Shown here: one piece after another, positions 17,151 to 26,160 of the stretch
How the letters are laid out: every line of letters begins with the position of its first letter
Numbering within the stretch: position 1 is the first letter of the stretch
Source of the DNA: Streptomyces sp. P9-A2
Lineage (GTDB): Bacteria > Actinomycetota > Actinomycetes > Streptomycetales > Streptomycetaceae
NCBI RefSeq assembly: GCF_036634175.1
Contig: NZ_JAZIFX010000001.1
Span: 1,612,001 to 1,676,000 of the forward strand
Direction: 5' to 3'
DNA: 64,000 nt
Notes under the pieces: generated by a model
Told to the model about the DNA's origin: nothing
Databases searched by the model: none
Seen by the model: only the letters and a program-made list of their open reading frames with translations
Translations under genes and position numbers: made by a program

Positions 17151-17191
17151 TCGAACCAGGGCGTGGACACCCTGAGTGAGGACATACCGCC

Positions 17192-17275
17192 ATGCCCGGC
17201 TGCCTGTTGAGGTCGACCAGCGATGCTCCGCCCCGGTTCGGGGCGGCCACTCCCACCGGATCCCTCACCGGCTGA
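17192..17275 (+). CDS. Possible 27-aa leader peptide between riboswitch and cobD
   Basis: ATG at 17192 is preceded by GAGGA (17178-17182) at 9-nt spacing, the best ribosome site between riboswitch and cobD. It encodes 27 residues beginning MPGCLLRSTSD and ends at TGA 17273-17275, 4 nt before the likely cobD ATG at 17280, which has no Shine-Dalgarno. Translational coupling is the inferred purpose. LLxSTSD weakly recalls the start of CobN, so a cobN 5' scar is an alternative. Confidence 0.4.
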   Translation: MPGCLLRSTSDAPPRFGAATPTGSLTG

Positions 17276-17279
17276 ACCC

Positions 17280-18266
17280 ATGGGTGCCGATCGCGAGTTC
17301 GCGTACGGCGCCGCTGCCGGCCTCCTCGGTGACCTGCTTCTCGGCGATCCCCGCCGAGGGCATCCGGTCGCCGCTTTCGGGCGGGCCGCGGCTGCCGTGG
17401 AACGGGTTCTGTGGCAGGACGACCGGGGACGGGGCGTGCTGCACACCGCCGTCTGCGTCGGCGGGGCCGTCGCTCTGGGGAGCCTGGCCGCCCGCCTCGT
17501 ACGGTCCTCCCCCGCCGCCTCCGTCGCCCTGACCGGCGCGGCCACCTGGGCCGTCGTCGGAGGGACGTCGCTGGCCCGGGAGGCCCGCGCCATCGGGCGC
17601 GCCCTGGAATCCGGGACCGCCGACGGAACAGAGGCGGCACGGGCGCGGCTGCCGCACCTGTGCGGGCGGGACCCGCAGGCGCTGGACTCCGAGGGGATCG
17701 CCCGCGCGGTCGTGGAGTCCGTCGCCGAGAACACCTCCGACGCCGTGGTGGGCGCCCTGGTGTGGGGTGCCGTCGCCGGTGTGCCGGGGCTGCTCGGGTT
17801 CCGGGCCGTCAACACCCTGGACGCCATGGTCGGCCACAGGTCCCCCCGCCATCTGCGGTACGGCTGGGCCTCCGCGCGCCTCGACGACGTCGCGGGGTGG
17901 CCCGGGGCGCGGCTGACCGCCGTACTCGCCGCGGTCGCCGGGCCGGATCCGCGGGGCGCCGTGCTGGCGTGGCGCGCGGATGCCGCGAAGCATCCGAGTC
18001 CCAACGCAGGGCCCGTGGAGGCCTCTTTCGCGGGCGCGCTCGGTGTCCGGCTCGGCGGGTCGCTGTCCTACGCCGGGCGGGTCGAGCACCGGCCCGTCCT
18101 CAACGGCGGCGGCCGGGCCGTGACCGTGGCGGACATCGATCGCGCGGTACGGCTCTCGGGGCGCGTCGGCCGGCTGGCACTCTGCGTCGGCGTCGCCGCG
18201 CGCATCGGCGTACGAGCCGTTACGCGGACCGCCTCCAAGGGGCGCGGGAAGGGGCGCACGTCATGA
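17280..18266 (+). CDS. cobD: Adenosylcobinamide-phosphate synthase (CobD/CbiB)
   Basis: A 328-residue membrane-associated enzyme that attaches aminopropanol (phosphate) to adenosylcobyric acid. Family landmarks: FAYGAAAGLLGDLLLGDPRRGHPVAAFG at the N-terminus (two short quotes of one stretch: GDPRRGHPV and PVAAFGR), ENTSDAVVGAL, NTLDAMVGH, and KHPSPNAGPVEASFAGALG near residue 240. Several hydrophobic segments fit CbiB topology. ATG 17280 matches the usual family N-terminus; the in-frame ATG at 17223 would add 19 atypical residues. Ends in a 4-nt ATGA overlap with cobQ. Confidence 0.9.
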   Translation: MGADREFAYGAAAGLLGDLLLGDPRRGHPVAAFGRAAAAVERVLWQDDRGRGVLHTAVCVGGAVALGSLAARLVRSSPAASVALTGAATWAVVGGTSLAREARAIGRALESGTADGTEAARARLPHLCGRDPQALDSEGIARAVVESVAENTSDAVVGALVWGAVAGVPGLLGFRAVNTLDAMVGHRSPRHLRYGWASARLDDVAGWPGARLTAVLAAVAGPDPRGAVLAWRADAAKHPSPNAGPVEASFAGALGVRLGGSLSYAGRVEHRPVLNGGGRAVTVADIDRAVRLSGRVGRLALCVGVAARIGVRAVTRTASKGRGKGRTS

Positions 18267-19822
18267 CGGACCGTATGACGGGCGGTATGACGGGCGGCGG
18301 GCTGCTGGTGGCCGGTACGACGTCGGACGCCGGCAAGAGTGTGGTGACCGCCGGGATCTGCCGGTGGCTGGCGCGGCAGGGCGTCAAGGTCGCGCCGTTC
18401 AAGGCGCAGAACATGTCGCTGAACTCGTTCGTCACACGGGAGGGCGCCGAGATCGGGCGGGCGCAGGCCATGCAGGCCCAGGCCTGCCGCATCGAGCCGA
18501 CCGCGCTGATGAATCCGGTGCTGCTCAAGCCGGGCGGGGAGCGGAGCAGCCAGGTCGTGCTGCTGGGCAGGCCGGTCGGTGAGATGAGCGCGCGCGGCTA
18601 CCACGGCGGGCGGCAACAACAGCTCCTGGGCACGGTGCTGGACTCCCTCGCGCAACTGCGGGCCACGTACGACGCGGTGATCTGCGAAGGGGCCGGCAGT
18701 CCGGCCGAGATCAATCTGCGTCGCACCGACATCGTCAACATGGGGATCGCCCGGAACGCCTCGCTCCCCGTCCTCGTCGTCGGCGACATCGACCGCGGCG
18801 GGGTCTTCGCCTCCTTCTTCGGCACGGTCGCGCTGCTGTCGCGCGAGGACCAGGAGCTGGTCGCCGGTTTCCTGGTGAACAAGTTCCGGGGTGATGTGTC
18901 GCTGCTGGAGCCGGGACTGGACATGCTGCACGGTCTGACCGGGCGGCACACGTACGGCGTACTGCCCTTCCGGCACGGGCTCGGCATCGACGAGGAGGAC
19001 GGGCTGGCGGTGTCCCTGCGGGGTGCCGTACGGGAGTCCGCGGTCGCCGCGCCGCTCGGCGAGGACGTGCTGCGGGTCGCCGTGTGCGCGGTGCCGCTGA
19101 TGTCCAACTTCACGGACGTGGACGCGCTGGCCGCGGAACCGGGTGTCGTGGTCCGTTTCGTGGACCGGCCCGAGGAACTGGCCGACGCCGACCTCGTGGT
19201 GGTGCCGGGCACGCGCGGCACCGTACGGGCGCTTCAGTGGCTGCGGGAGCGCGGGCTCGCGGACGCGCTGAAGCGGCGGGCGGCCGAGGGGCGGCCCGTG
19301 CTCGGGATCTGCGGGGGCTTCCAGATCCTCGGCGAGCGCATCGAGGACGACGTGGAGAGCCGTGCCGGCCGGGTCGACGGGCTCGGGATCCTGCCCGTAC
19401 GGGTGCGGTTCGCACGGGAGAAGACGCTCGAGCGGCCCGTCGGAAAGGCCCTCGGGGAGCCCGTCGAGGGCTACGAGATCCATCACGGGGTCGCCGATGT
19501 ACGGGGAGGGGCGGCGTTCATCTCCGATGACGGTGGACGGAGCCTGGACGGCTGCCGGGCCGGGCAGACCTGGGGCACGCACTGGCACGGTTCGCTGGAG
19601 TCGGACGGCTTCCGCCGGGCCTTCCTGCGCGAGGTGGCCGCCGCCGCGGGACGCCGTTTCGTACCGGCCCCCGACACCTCGTTCGCCGCGCTGCGCGAGG
19701 AGCAGCTCGACCGGCTCGGCGATCTGATCGAACAGCACGCGGACACGGACGCGCTGTGGCGGCTCATCGAGTCCGGCGCCCCGCCGGGGCTGCCGTTCGT
19801 TCCGCCGGGAGCGCCCGCGTGA
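18263..19822 (+). CDS. cobQ: Cobyric acid synthase
   Basis: A 519-residue amidotransferase that amidates four side chains (b, d, e, g) of adenosylcobyrinic acid a,c-diamide using glutamine and ATP. The N-terminal P-loop-like domain has GTTSDAGKSVVTAG near residue 20, FKAQNMSLNSFVT and EGAGSPAEINLR. The C-terminal glutaminase domain has VVVPGTRGT, the nucleophile Cys in GICGGFQILG near residue 350, and the His in THWHGSLESDG. It overlaps cobD by 4 nt and its stop overlaps the GTG of the following small frame. Confidence 0.93.
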   Translation: MTDRMTGGMTGGGLLVAGTTSDAGKSVVTAGICRWLARQGVKVAPFKAQNMSLNSFVTREGAEIGRAQAMQAQACRIEPTALMNPVLLKPGGERSSQVVLLGRPVGEMSARGYHGGRQQQLLGTVLDSLAQLRATYDAVICEGAGSPAEINLRRTDIVNMGIARNASLPVLVVGDIDRGGVFASFFGTVALLSREDQELVAGFLVNKFRGDVSLLEPGLDMLHGLTGRHTYGVLPFRHGLGIDEEDGLAVSLRGAVRESAVAAPLGEDVLRVAVCAVPLMSNFTDVDALAAEPGVVVRFVDRPEELADADLVVVPGTRGTVRALQWLRERGLADALKRRAAEGRPVLGICGGFQILGERIEDDVESRAGRVDGLGILPVRVRFAREKTLERPVGKALGEPVEGYEIHHGVADVRGGAAFISDDGGRSLDGCRAGQTWGTHWHGSLESDGFRRAFLREVAAAAGRRFVPAPDTSFAALREEQLDRLGDLIEQHADTDALWRLIESGAPPGLPFVPPGAPA

Positions 19823-20046
19823 GCGCCGTGTCATGGTCGGCCGCCGGCTCGGCGGGGCGCCGGCGGATCGTGGTGGCGGCGGGGAACGCCGGCCCACGAG
19901 AGCACGGCGGCCGGGAGGCCGGGGTCGTGGACGGCCGGGAGGCCCGCCCCCGTACCGGCGGAGAGCAGATTTCGATCCCGGCGGTCCCGCGGCCCATGGC
20001 CGGGCCGAACAGTCGGACACCATCCGAAGGAGTGATCACCGCGTGA
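19819..20046 (+). CDS. Possible 75-aa ORF filling the cobQ-chlD gap
   Basis: GTG at 19819 overlaps the cobQ stop as GTGA, and the TGA at 20044-20046 overlaps the chlD GTG start at 20043, again as GTGA. The 75 residues are Gly/Arg/Ala-rich with no recognised domain. About 85% of third codon positions are G or C (my count), consistent with coding, and the overlap style matches the rest of the operon. It could be a real small protein or the remnant of a lost gene; cobN, often found near chlD, is missing here. A short stretch (cgatcccggcggtcccgc, 19973-19990) weakly resembles a B12 box but lacks the rest of the element. Confidence 0.4.
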   Translation: MSAVSWSAAGSAGRRRIVVAAGNAGPREHGGREAGVVDGREARPRTGGEQISIPAVPRPMAGPNSRTPSEGVITA

Positions 20047-22055
20047 GTACGCCCTATCCCTTCACCGCCGTCGTCGGCCAGGACGACCTGCGGTTGGCCC
20101 TACTGCTGAACGCGGTGTCACCACAGGTGGGTGGCGTTCTCGTGCGGGGGGAGAAGGGGACCGCGAAGTCGACTGCCGTCAGGGCACTGGCCGCGCTGAT
20201 GCCGGAGACCGAGGTCGTACCCGGCTGCCGGTTCTCCTGCGACCCCGCGGCCCCGGACCCGTCGTGCCCCGACGGACCGCATGAGTCCCGCCCCGGGGCG
20301 CGGCGCCCCACGGCACTCGTCGAGCTTCCGGTCGGTGCCTCCGAGGACCGGCTGGTGGGTGCCCTCGACATCGAGCGGGCGCTCGCGGAGGGGGTGAAGG
20401 CCTTCGAGCCGGGCCTGCTCGCAGGCGCCCACCGGGGGATCCTGTACGTCGACGAGGTCAATCTTCTGAACGACCATCTCGTCGACCTGCTGCTGGACGC
20501 CGCCGCCATGGGCGCCTCGTACGTCGAGCGCGAGGGTGTCTCCGTACGGCACGCGGCGCGCTTCCTGCTCGTCGGGACCATGAACCCCGAAGAGGGCGAG
20601 CTGCGACCCCAGTTGCTGGACCGGTTCGGACTGACCGTGGAGGTCAAGGCCTCGCGGGAGCCGGACCAGCGGGTGGAGGTCGTGCGGCGCAGGCTGGCCT
20701 ACGACGACGCCCCGGAGGAGTTCGCCGCGCGCTGGGCCGGTGAGGAGGCTGCCGTACGGCAGCGGATCATGGCCGCGCGGGAGCTGCTGTCGTCGGTGCG
20801 ACTGGGTGATGGGGCGCTGCGGCAGATCGCGGCGACCTGTGCCTCCTTCGAGGTGGACGGCATGCGTGCCGACATCGTGATGGCGCGCACCGCGACCGCG
20901 CTGGCGGCCTGGGCCGGGCGGACGGACGTACTGGCCGAGGACGTACGGCAGGCCGCGCTGCTGGCCCTCCCCCACCGGCGGCGGCGCAACCCGTTCGACG
21001 CGCCGGGGCTCGACGAGGACAAACTCGACGAAACGCTGGAGGAGTTCGGCGAACAGGACGAGGGCGACGACGATCCCGACCCGGGGCCGGACGGTGGCCC
21101 GGAAGGTGGCCCGGGCGGGCAGCCGGCGCCCGAGGACGGCCCTCAAGGGGACGATACCTCCGCGCGGCCCGAAGGCGGGGAGGGCGGGGAACCGCAGGCG
21201 GGGCCCGGTGTTGGGGAGCGGTCCGCCGTACGGGCCGCAGAGCCCTTCCGGACGAAGACGCTGAGTGTGCCGGGCGTCGGTGAGGGTGCCGCCGGGCGGC
21301 GGTCGCGGGCGCGGACCGAGCGCGGGCGGACCACCGGGGCCCGGCGCCCGCGGGGGGCGCTGACCAAGCTGCACCTCGCCGCGACCGTACAGGCCGCGGC
21401 GCCGCATCAACGGGCACGGGGACGCAACGGCCCGGGGCTGGTGGTCCGGCGGGACGATCTCAGGCAGGCGGTGCGGGAGGGCCACGAATCCAATCTCGTG
21501 CTGTTCGTGGTCGATGCCTCCGGGTCGATGGCCGCGCGGCAGCGGATGAGCGCCGTGAAGGGTGCCGTGCTGTCGCTGCTGCTCGACGCCTACCAGCGGC
21601 GGGACAAGGTGGGGCTGGTGACCTTCCGCGGGACGGCCGCCGAGGTGGCGCTGCCGCCGACCTCGTCCGTGGACGCGGCGGCGGCCCGGCTGGAGTCGCT
21701 GCCGACCGGCGGGCGTACGCCGCTCTCGGCAGGGCTGCTCAAGGCGCACGACGTGCTGCGCGTGGAGCGGTTGCGCGACCCCTCGCGGCGGGCGCTGGTG
21801 GTCGTGGTGACCGACGGACGGGCCACCGGCGGCCCCGAGCCGGTCGCCCTCGCGGGGCGGGCGGCGCGGCTGTTCGCCGCCGAGGGCACCGCCTCCGTGG
21901 TCGTGGACTGCGAGGCGGGGCCGGTGCGGCTGGGCCTCGCCGGGCAGCTCGCGGGTGAGCTGGGGGGTACGGCGGTGACGCTGGACGAGTTGCGGGCGGA
22001 CTCGATCGCCGGGCTGGTCAGGGATGTGCAGGGGACTTCGAGGAGGGCGGCGTAA
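20043..22055 (+). CDS. chlD: Magnesium/cobalt chelatase ATPase subunit, ChlI-ChlD fusion type
   Basis: A 670-residue protein that pairs with CobN in actinobacterial cobalt insertion. The AAA+ domain (about residues 1-320) has Walker A GEKGTAKSTAVRAL near residue 37, Walker B ILYVDEVNLL, and GTMNPEEGELRPQLLDRFGL. An acidic Pro/Gly linker (about 340-430) follows. The C-terminal von Willebrand A domain has the MIDAS motif DASGSMAARQRM. GTG 20043 matches the family start STPYPFTAVVGQDDL. Its stop TAA overlaps the cobO ATG by one base. No CobN large subunit is in the window. Confidence 0.9.
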   Translation: MSTPYPFTAVVGQDDLRLALLLNAVSPQVGGVLVRGEKGTAKSTAVRALAALMPETEVVPGCRFSCDPAAPDPSCPDGPHESRPGARRPTALVELPVGASEDRLVGALDIERALAEGVKAFEPGLLAGAHRGILYVDEVNLLNDHLVDLLLDAAAMGASYVEREGVSVRHAARFLLVGTMNPEEGELRPQLLDRFGLTVEVKASREPDQRVEVVRRRLAYDDAPEEFAARWAGEEAAVRQRIMAARELLSSVRLGDGALRQIAATCASFEVDGMRADIVMARTATALAAWAGRTDVLAEDVRQAALLALPHRRRRNPFDAPGLDEDKLDETLEEFGEQDEGDDDPDPGPDGGPEGGPGGQPAPEDGPQGDDTSARPEGGEGGEPQAGPGVGERSAVRAAEPFRTKTLSVPGVGEGAAGRRSRARTERGRTTGARRPRGALTKLHLAATVQAAAPHQRARGRNGPGLVVRRDDLRQAVREGHESNLVLFVVDASGSMAARQRMSAVKGAVLSLLLDAYQRRDKVGLVTFRGTAAEVALPPTSSVDAAAARLESLPTGGRTPLSAGLLKAHDVLRVERLRDPSRRALVVVVTDGRATGGPEPVALAGRAARLFAAEGTASVVVDCEAGPVRLGLAGQLAGELGGTAVTLDELRADSIAGLVRDVQGTSRRAA

Positions 22056-22654
22056 TGCCTAAGGGACAGCCGAGTGTCGTACCGCAGGACGGTCTGACGA
22101 CGCGCCAACGGCGCAACCGGCCGCTGGTCGTCGTGCACACGGGCGTCGGGAAGGGCAAGTCGACGGCCGCCTTCGGGCTGGCGCTGCGGGCCTGGAACCA
22201 GGGGTGGCCGGTCGGGGTGTTCCAGTTCGTCAAGTCGGCGAAGTGGAAGGTCGGCGAGGAGAACGCGCTGCGGGTGCTCGACGCCTCCGGCGAGGGCGGC
22301 AGCGTCAGGTGGCACAAGATGGGCGAGGGCTGGTCCTGGGTCCAGCGGGACGCGCAGATGGACAACGAGGAGAAGGCCCGCGAGGGCTGGGAGCAGGTCA
22401 AGCGCGACCTGGCCGCCGAGACGTACAAGTTGTACGTGCTGGACGAGTTCGCCTACCCGATGCACTGGGGGTGGGTCGACACCGACGAGGTCGTGTCCGT
22501 GCTGCGCGACCGGCCCGGGACCCAGCACGTCGTGATCACGGGGCGGAACGTGCCGGAGAAGCTGGTGGACTTCGCCGACCTGGTGACCGACATGTCCAAG
22601 GTCAAGCACCCCATGGACGCCGGGCAGAAGGGGCAGAGGGGCATCGAGTGGTGA
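22055..22654 (+). CDS. cobO: Cob(I)yrinic acid a,c-diamide adenosyltransferase
   Basis: A 199-residue CobA/CobO-type ATP:corrinoid adenosyltransferase. The modified P-loop GVGKGKSTAAFG is near residues 31-42; other family elements are QFVKSAKWKVGEE, WSWVQRD, LDEFAYPMHWGWV and VITGRNVPEKLVDFADLVTDM. It adds the upper adenosyl ligand to the cobalt. It sits between chlD (1-nt overlap) and cobB (4-nt GTGA overlap), so translation is coupled. Confidence 0.94.
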   Translation: MPKGQPSVVPQDGLTTRQRRNRPLVVVHTGVGKGKSTAAFGLALRAWNQGWPVGVFQFVKSAKWKVGEENALRVLDASGEGGSVRWHKMGEGWSWVQRDAQMDNEEKAREGWEQVKRDLAAETYKLYVLDEFAYPMHWGWVDTDEVVSVLRDRPGTQHVVITGRNVPEKLVDFADLVTDMSKVKHPMDAGQKGQRGIEW

Positions 22655-24057
22655 CGTCCTCGTCGTCCGTGCCCCGGCTGGTCGTCGCCGCGCCCTCGTC
22701 GGGCAGTGGCAAGACCACCGTCGCCACGGGGCTGATGGCCGCGCTCGCCGCGCGGGGACTCGCCGTGTCCCCGCACAAGGTCGGGCCCGACTACATCGAC
22801 CCCGGATACCACTCGCTGGCCACCGGGCGCGTGGGACGCAACCTGGACGCGTACCTGTGCGGGACCGGTCTGGTCGGTCCGCTGTTCCTGCACGGCGCGC
22901 GCGGATGCGACATCGCGGTCGTCGAAGGCGTGATGGGGCTGTACGACGGGGCCGCGGGGCAGGAGGAGCTGGCGTCCACGGCCCAGGTGGCGAAGCTGCT
23001 GCGGGCGCCGGTGGTGCTGGTCGTGGACGCGTCGTCGCAGTCCCGGTCGGTGGCGGCGCTGGTGCACGGGTTCGTGACGTGGGACCCGGAGATGCGGATC
23101 GGGGGCGTGATCCTCAACAAGGTCGCGTCGGACCGTCACGAGGCGTTGCTGCGGGAGGCGTTGGAGTCGTCGGGGGTGCCGGTGCTCGGTGTGGTGCGGC
23201 GGGCTCCGCGGGTCGGCACACCGTCGCGGCATCTGGGACTGATACCGGTCGCCGAGCGGCGGGACGGCGCGGTGGAGGCGGTTGCGGCGATGGCCGCGCA
23301 GGTGGCCGCCGGGTGCGACCTGGAGGCGTTGGTCGCGCTGGCTCACAGGGCCGGGGACCTGCCGTGTGCGGAGTGGGACGCGGCGGCGGCTCTTGTCTCC
23401 TCTCCCCCGCCGGCCCTTCCCGTCCCGGCCCCGGGGGCCGCGCTCGCGGACGGGCCGGCGGTGGTCGCCGTCGCCGGTGGGGCCGCGTTCTCGTTCTCCT
23501 ACGCGGAGCATGCCGAGCTGCTTGCCGCCGCCGGGGCCGAGGTCGTCGTCTTCGACCCCCTGCGGGACGAGGCGTTGCCCGAGGGGACCCGGGGGGTGGT
23601 CCTCGGGGGTGGGTTTCCCGAGATGTACGCGACCGAGCTGTCGGCCAACGAGCCGCTGCGCAAGGCCGTCGCCGAACTGGCTCTGGGCGGCGCGCCGGTG
23701 GCCGCCGAGTGTGCGGGACTGCTGTATCTGTGCCGAGAACTGGACGGTCTGCCCATGTGCGGGGTGCTGGACGCCACCGCGCGGATGACCGAGCGGCTCA
23801 CCCTCGGTTACCGGGACGCGGTGGCCGTGTCGGACAGCGTGCTGGCCGGGGCCGGGACGCGGATGCGGGGTCACGAGTTCCACCGCACCGTCGTCGAGCC
23901 CGGCGCGGGGGACGCGCCCGCGTGGGGTGTGCGGGCACCGGCACCACGCGTCGAAGGCTTCGTGCGGCGCGGTGTGCACGCCAGCTATCTGCATACGCAC
24001 TGGGCGGGCGGGCCCGGTGTGGCCCGCCGGTTCGTGGAGCGGTGCCGGACCTCATGA
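22651..24057 (+). CDS. cobB: Cobyrinate/hydrogenobyrinate a,c-diamide synthase
   Basis: A 468-residue glutamine-dependent amidotransferase acting on the a and c carboxylates of the corrin ring. The N-terminal ATP domain has SSGSGKTTVATGLMAAL near residue 17, HKVGPDYIDPGYH and EGVMGLYDG. The C-terminal glutaminase (GATase_3) has GGGFPEMYATEL and the nucleophile region ECAGLLYLCREL, then HASYLHTHWAG. Start GTG 22651 overlaps the cobO stop; a GTG at 22648 is also possible. The ATG of the next gene overlaps its stop by 4 nt. Confidence 0.93.
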   Translation: MTSSSSVPRLVVAAPSSGSGKTTVATGLMAALAARGLAVSPHKVGPDYIDPGYHSLATGRVGRNLDAYLCGTGLVGPLFLHGARGCDIAVVEGVMGLYDGAAGQEELASTAQVAKLLRAPVVLVVDASSQSRSVAALVHGFVTWDPEMRIGGVILNKVASDRHEALLREALESSGVPVLGVVRRAPRVGTPSRHLGLIPVAERRDGAVEAVAAMAAQVAAGCDLEALVALAHRAGDLPCAEWDAAAALVSSPPPALPVPAPGAALADGPAVVAVAGGAAFSFSYAEHAELLAAAGAEVVVFDPLRDEALPEGTRGVVLGGGFPEMYATELSANEPLRKAVAELALGGAPVAAECAGLLYLCRELDGLPMCGVLDATARMTERLTLGYRDAVAVSDSVLAGAGTRMRGHEFHRTVVEPGAGDAPAWGVRAPAPRVEGFVRRGVHASYLHTHWAGGPGVARRFVERCRTS

Positions 24058-25937
24058 GCGGCGGCGGGACGCGTGGCCGCGCGCGGAGGGCCACCGAGGT
24101 GCCGGCCGCCGTGCCGGTGGTGACCTCGGCGGCCGGTGCCGTGGGTCCGGGCGCCGGTCCACGGCTGCCGGACCTGCCGGTGGAGGGCGACGTGGCCGCC
24201 GTGTCGCGCGCCCTGCCGGCCGGCGAGGCGGTGGCGCTGTGTGCCGACGTGGCCTGGCCGCTGCCGCAGCCGGTGCCACCGGTGCCGGTGCCACCGGTGC
24301 CGGTCGTCGGCGAGGAGGCGTACACGCTCCGCCTCACGGACCGTCCGGTCGGGCCGCGCGCGGGGGAGGCCGTCATCGGGCCGCCGTCCCTCATCGTCGG
24401 GGTCGGCGCCTCGAAGGGTGTTCCGGTCGACGAGTTGCTCGCCCTGATCGGGGCGGCCCTGCGCGATGCCGGGCTGTCTGCCGCGTCACTCGCCCATCTG
24501 GCCACCGGGGACGCGAAGGCCGAGGAGCCCGGCATCGTGGAGGCGGCCCGGCGGCTGGGTGTGCCCCTGGTGGTCCACGGCGCCGGGGAACTGGCGCGGG
24601 TCGAGGTGCCCCACCCGTCCGACGCGGCGCTGGCCGCCGTCGGCACCCCGTCGGTCGCGGAGGCCGCCGCGCTGGTGGGCGGGGGCGAACTCCTCGTACC
24701 CAAGCGCAGGTCGGAGCGTGCGGACGGGCAGCCCGCGAGGGCGACCTGCGCCGTCGTACGGCGGCCGGCGACGCCGGTGAGCGGCGTACCGGACGCCTCG
24801 CGGCCGGACGACGACGGACCCGACCGGCCCAAACCCGAACACACCCACACCCACACGCACACGCATCCCATGGGAGCTGAACCGGAGGGCAGCATGCACG
24901 ACCTGCGACACCACGGGGACGCCGAGGTCCGGGACGACGGCTCCGCGCTGGTCGACCTCGCCGTGAACGTCCGCTCGGGCACTCCCCCGGCGTGGCTGCG
25001 CGAGCACATCGCCGGGTCGGTGGCCGGCCTCGCCGCCTACCCGGACGGGCGGGCGGCGCGGGCCGCGGTGGCGGCGCGGCACGGGCTGCCGGTGGAGCGG
25101 GTGCTGCTGACGGCGGGGGCGGCGGAGGCGTTCGTGCTGCTGGCGCGGGCGCTGAAGGTGCGTCGGCCGGTGGTGGTGCATCCGCAGTTCACCGAGCCGG
25201 AGGCGGCGCTGCGGGACGCGGGGCACACGGTCGACCGGGTGCTGCTGCGGGAGGAGGACGGTTTCCGGCTGGACCCCGGCGCGGTTCCCGAGGCCGCGGA
25301 CCTGGTGGTGATCGGCAACCCGACGAACCCGACGTCCGTACTGCACCCGGCCGCCGACATCGCCCGGCTCGCCCGGCCGGGCCGGACCCTGGTCGTGGAC
25401 GAGGCGTTCCTGGACGCGGTGCCGGGCGAGCGGGAGGCACTGGCCGGACGGACGGACGTGCCGGGCCTGGTGGTCCTGCGCAGTCTCACCAAGACGTGGG
25501 GCCTGGCGGGGTTGCGCATCGGGTACGTCCTGGCCGGGCCGGAGACGATCGGGCTGCTGACGCGGGCGCAGCCCCTGTGGCCGGTGTCCACGCCCGCGCT
25601 GGCGGCGGCGGAGGCGTGCGTGGGGCCCAGGGCCCTGGCGGAGGCGGACGGGGCGGCCCGCCGCACCGCCGCGGACCGCTCCCGTCTCCTCACCGGCCTC
25701 GCGGAGTTCGCCGACCGTGGAGTACGGGCCGTGGAAGGCGCCGAGGGCCCCTTCGTCCTCCTTCGGCTCCCGCACGCGGCGGCCGTACGGGAGCGCCTGC
25801 GCACACTCGGTTTCGCGGTACGGCGCGGGGACACCTTCCCGGGCCTCGACCAGCGCTGGCTGCGCGTCGCGGTACGCGACCGCGGGACGACGGACGCGTT
25901 CCTGGAGGCGCTGGGCCGGGCCCTGGACGCAGACTGA
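24054..25937 (+). CDS. cobC: Fusion: CobE/CbiG-type domain, His-rich linker, CobC aminotransferase
   Basis: One uninterrupted 627-residue frame. Residues about 35-225 match the CbiG middle/C-terminal (CobE) region: DLPVEGDVAAVSRAL, LIVGVGASKGVPVDELL, LATGDAKAEEPG, VGTPSVAEAAAL. A linker carries EHTHTHTHTHP near residue 262. Residues 281-627 are a fold-type I PLP enzyme of the CobC/Rv2231c (threonine-phosphate decarboxylase-like) family with NPTNPTSVLHP, VVDEAFLD and the PLP lysine in SLTKTWGLAGLRIGY. An internal ATG at 24894 has GGAGGG 4 nt upstream, so CobC could also be made alone. Last gene of the run. Confidence 0.85.
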   Translation: MSGGGTRGRARRATEVPAAVPVVTSAAGAVGPGAGPRLPDLPVEGDVAAVSRALPAGEAVALCADVAWPLPQPVPPVPVPPVPVVGEEAYTLRLTDRPVGPRAGEAVIGPPSLIVGVGASKGVPVDELLALIGAALRDAGLSAASLAHLATGDAKAEEPGIVEAARRLGVPLVVHGAGELARVEVPHPSDAALAAVGTPSVAEAAALVGGGELLVPKRRSERADGQPARATCAVVRRPATPVSGVPDASRPDDDGPDRPKPEHTHTHTHTHPMGAEPEGSMHDLRHHGDAEVRDDGSALVDLAVNVRSGTPPAWLREHIAGSVAGLAAYPDGRAARAAVAARHGLPVERVLLTAGAAEAFVLLARALKVRRPVVVHPQFTEPEAALRDAGHTVDRVLLREEDGFRLDPGAVPEAADLVVIGNPTNPTSVLHPAADIARLARPGRTLVVDEAFLDAVPGEREALAGRTDVPGLVVLRSLTKTWGLAGLRIGYVLAGPETIGLLTRAQPLWPVSTPALAAAEACVGPRALAEADGAARRTAADRSRLLTGLAEFADRGVRAVEGAEGPFVLLRLPHAAAVRERLRTLGFAVRRGDTFPGLDQRWLRVAVRDRGTTDAFLEALGRALDAD

Positions 25938-26160
25938 GCCGAGCCGCACACGGCGACCGGCCGCCCCGGCCCGGCCATCGGCGGGTCGGCCGTCGGCGGG
26001 TCGATACGAGAACACCGGTCCTCGGGGCGGTCCGGATGCGCGGCGCGGCGGGAACCGGGCCACCGGCGACGCCGGGCCCGGCGGTGGGAACGCCGGCCCC
26101 GGGCCGCTGATGCCGTCGCGGCCGCCGGTGTCAGGTACTGCGTCCACGACGGCGCCGGTG

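Noticed and set aside
19973..19990. Second B12-box-like sequence upstream of chlD
   Set aside because: Only part of the box (cgatcccggcggtcccgc) matches; the CCACTG end and surrounding helices are absent and the stretch lies inside a possible small ORF.
24837..24870. cacaccc-type DNA repeat as a frameshift or phase-variation tract
   Set aside because: The repeat is irregular and the frame stays open on both sides with sensible domains, so it is treated as a coding His-Thr linker.
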